From an uncultured Syntrophobacteraceae bacterium (lineage in GTDB: Bacteria; Desulfobacterota; Syntrophobacteria; Syntrophobacterales; Syntrophobacteraceae), in the NCBI GenBank assembly GCA_937889795.1, contig CALBZH010000391.1, forward strand, positions 1-8,207: 8,207 nucleotides of DNA, given 5' to 3'. Below are positions 6,709 to 8,207 of this stretch, piece by piece. The stretch's first letter is position 1, and each line of letters starts with the position of its first letter. The position numbers and the translations under genes were made by a program. The notes below the pieces were generated by a model, which was not told the origin of the DNA, did not search any database, and saw nothing but the letters and a program-made list of their open reading frames with translations.

Positions 6709-7722
6709 CTATGGGCTGCTTTCCCCTCTGATACGGGTCGATGCCGCTTGAACAACCGCTTGAAGCCATGGAGCATCGACTTCCTTGAGCGTTGTGAGCG
6801 GGTCGAGGGCTTCGGCGGCCTCTGGGCCGTAGTGCGCCAGGGCCATCGCCGCGTGGGCTCGCACGTCCAAGTCCTCATCTGATAGAAGCGTCACAAGAGC
6901 AGGGACAGCCGCCTTCGCATCGGGCTGGACTCGGGCGAGTGTTAGAGCTGCACTCCCACGGATGGCTCCGACCGGGTCCTGAAGCTTATCAGTAACTTTT
7001 TCCCGAATGGCTGTCTCCGTGACCCCGCTTTCTCGAAGCGCATCGAGACATGCCCTGCGGACGTCGGGGTCCTCGTCATCCAATAGAGGAAGAGCCTTCA
7101 GGATGCCCGTGGCCGGGTCTCCCTGTATGGCCGTGATCGCCTGGAGACAGGAAATGCGAACCTCGGAGGATGGAGTCTCTCCGGCAAGAGACTGGAGAGA
7201 CTCCAACGCGTCGGTGGCTTGCTCTCCCATGCGCGCGAGAGCGGTCGCCGCGGTGCGAACCGCAGTTTCGTTCGAGGAGTCGAGCAGGGAGATGAGATGC
7301 GGAAGGGCGCTCGGACCGATGCGGCTCAGAGCCAATCCCGCGTGCAGCTGCACCAGGGAATCCTCAGCCTGTGCGCAAGCCGCCAGGGGCTCTGCTGCCG
7401 GAGCGGCTTCGGTACCAAGCCGTCCCAGGGCCATGGCGCCGCTGATGCGAACGGAGCTGGGCTGCGAGGGGGAAAGAGCACCCGCGAGTCCTTCGACGCC
7501 TCCTGACCCCATGTTGAACAGCACTTCAGTGGCCAGGATGCGGGTGGGCTCGGACGGATCGAGCAGGCAATCCATGACCAACCGAACAGGCACATGCCGC
7601 AGGTGAGCTGCCAGGATCATCTCTCCAAGAGCCCCCGGGCGTGACTCCGGGATGGTCAGCAGTCGACGGATGCGCTCACTTTCCTGCGGGTCTGGGATGG
7701 GTGTGCTCTGTGCCGGGATCAT
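6709..7722 (-). CDS. HEAT-repeat protein encoded directly after vgrG
   Basis: This 337-aa protein is almost entirely a solenoid of about eight HEAT repeats of the PBS-lyase/HEAT_2 type, roughly residues 55-313. Typical units include VRISGAMALGRLG, LHAGLALSRIG, VRTAATALARMG, VRRACLDALRESG, IRGSAALTLARV and VRAHAAMALAHYG. There is no signal peptide, membrane segment or catalytic motif; such proteins are protein-binding scaffolds. The start is the ATG at 7720-7722, whose ATGA overlaps the vgrG stop codon by 4 bp, implying translational coupling. The same frame is open further upstream, but that stretch lies over vgrG and has no solenoid character. By position it may be an adaptor, chaperone, cargo or immunity partner of the VgrG spike; this is inference. 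The Ala/Leu-rich repeats are well formed and the gene appears intact. Confidence 0.85.
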   Translation of the reverse strand: MIPAQSTPIPDPQESERIRRLLTIPESRPGALGEMILAAHLRHVPVRLVMDCLLDPSEPTRILATEVLFNMGSGGVEGLAGALSPSQPSSVRISGAMALGRLGTEAAPAAEPLAACAQAEDSLVQLHAGLALSRIGPSALPHLISLLDSSNETAVRTAATALARMGEQATDALESLQSLAGETPSSEVRISCLQAITAIQGDPATGILKALPLLDDEDPDVRRACLDALRESGVTETAIREKVTDKLQDPVGAIRGSAALTLARVQPDAKAAVPALVTLLSDEDLDVRAHAAMALAHYGPEAAEALDPLTTLKEVDAPWLQAVVQAASTRIRGESSP

Positions 7723-8207
7723 ACGATGTTTCCTACGCCGGGGCTGTACATCGGCGAAGTGACGCCGACCGATGCAACGAGCGTGGTGCACTGAACAATT
7801 CCCGCGACCTGGACCACAGGCGTGGCGAGGGTGATCGATCCCGAGGAGATCGTCACGCTGGGAGCTGTAATACTGATGGCTCCAGCAGAGCTCAGGGTCA
7901 GGCCCGAGGGCCCGATCGTCACCGTGACCCCTTTCAGGCACTGGATCGTGACGTCTCCCACGATTTTGATGTCTTCGGTTCCCTGCACGGTCTGAGATTC
8001 GTTGTTCTTGATCAGGACGGTGTGGTCGTGGTCAATGGTGTGCTTCTCGTCGTTTCCAACCTCGATGACCTGGTCCCGTTCTGCGTGGATGTAGATCTCC
8101 TCCTGTCCCTTCTTGTCCTCAAAACGGATCTCGTTAAAACCGCCGCCCCCAATCGTCGAATCAGACTTGATCGTGCTTTGCGTTTTCTTGTCCGGCAGTT
8201 TGACCGG
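7719..8207 (-). CDS. vgrG: Type VI secretion tip protein VgrG, C-terminal fragment
   Basis: The last 162 codons of a gene that enters from the right edge. The visible part begins within the gp5-like OB/needle junction: STIKSDSTIGGGGFNEIRFE followed by DKKGQEEIYIHAERD (residues 11-45) is the VgrG/Rhs-element Vgr signature. It continues as short valine/threonine/isoleucine-rich repeats (DQVIEVGNDEKHTIDHDHTV, then VTVTIGPSGLTLSSAGAISI), as in the trimeric beta-helix needle. It ends YSPGVGNIV with no fused effector domain, so at its C-terminus it is a non-'evolved' VgrG. VgrG trimers cap the Hcp tube and carry effectors or PAAR proteins out of the cell. The stop TGA overlaps the start of the HEAT gene. 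The N-terminal gp27-like part is outside the window. Confidence 0.9.
   Translation of the reverse strand, partial: PVKLPDKKTQSTIKSDSTIGGGGFNEIRFEDKKGQEEIYIHAERDQVIEVGNDEKHTIDHDHTVLIKNNESQTVQGTEDIKIVGDVTIQCLKGVTVTIGPSGLTLSSAGAISITAPSVTISSGSITLATPVVQVAGIVQCTTLVASVGVTSPMYSPGVGNIV

Noticed and set aside
7723..7941. Extended 410-aa start for the HEAT protein
   Set aside because: The extra 73 residues overlap vgrG almost completely and are His/Arg/Gly-rich with no HEAT character. The ATGA-coupled start at 7722 fits better.
7719..7988. 89-aa small protein starting at GTG 7988
   Set aside because: The same frame continues uninterrupted to the right window edge and encodes typical VgrG sequence, so this is an internal codon of a partial gene.

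Overview
The window suggests a GC-rich Gram-negative bacterium. It carries the C-terminal spike of a type VI secretion (T6SS) tip protein, an HD-GYP cyclic-di-GMP phosphodiesterase fused to PilZ modules, and strong AGGAG-type ribosome binding sites. The T6SS spike together with HEAT-repeat, FHA and HD-GYP/PilZ proteins fits a deltaproteobacterial/myxobacterial-type or Acidobacteria-like genome. The sequence alone does not settle the phylum. Every supported gene lies on the minus strand, so transcription runs from high to low coordinates.

In transcriptional order: (1) 8207-7719 is the 3' end of a vgrG-type gene, cut by the window edge. (2) It overlaps by 4 bp (ATGA) a 337-aa HEAT-repeat protein at 7722-6709. 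(3) After about 80 bp comes a class I SAM-dependent methyltransferase ending at 5115. Its conserved N-terminus extends well past the first in-frame ATG at 6404, so the start is probably a non-canonical codon near 6626-6629. (4) 27 bp further on is a membrane protein with two FHA domains and a TPR-like tail (5087-3426), followed by a good hairpin-plus-T-tract terminator at 3332-3361. These four genes look like one operon, or at least one directional block ending at that terminator.

(5) A 460-bp gap precedes a 558-aa protein with a complete HD-GYP domain followed by YcgR-type PilZN and PilZ regions (2965-1289). (6) A further 398-bp gap, with a palindromic leader, precedes a small stand-alone papain/C39-like cysteine protease (890-375). 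(7) A GTG-started D-2-hydroxyacid dehydrogenase runs off the left edge (188-1).

Working picture, part of it inference: the vgrG-HEAT pair is a T6SS accessory unit in which the HEAT solenoid may act as adaptor, chaperone or immunity partner. The FHA protein could be a phospho-dependent regulator of the same apparatus, because FHA proteins are known T6SS regulators. The HD-GYP-PilZ protein would lower and sense cyclic di-GMP. The methyltransferase, protease and dehydrogenase have no demonstrated link to secretion beyond position. I see no tRNA, rRNA, CRISPR array, transposase or integrase.
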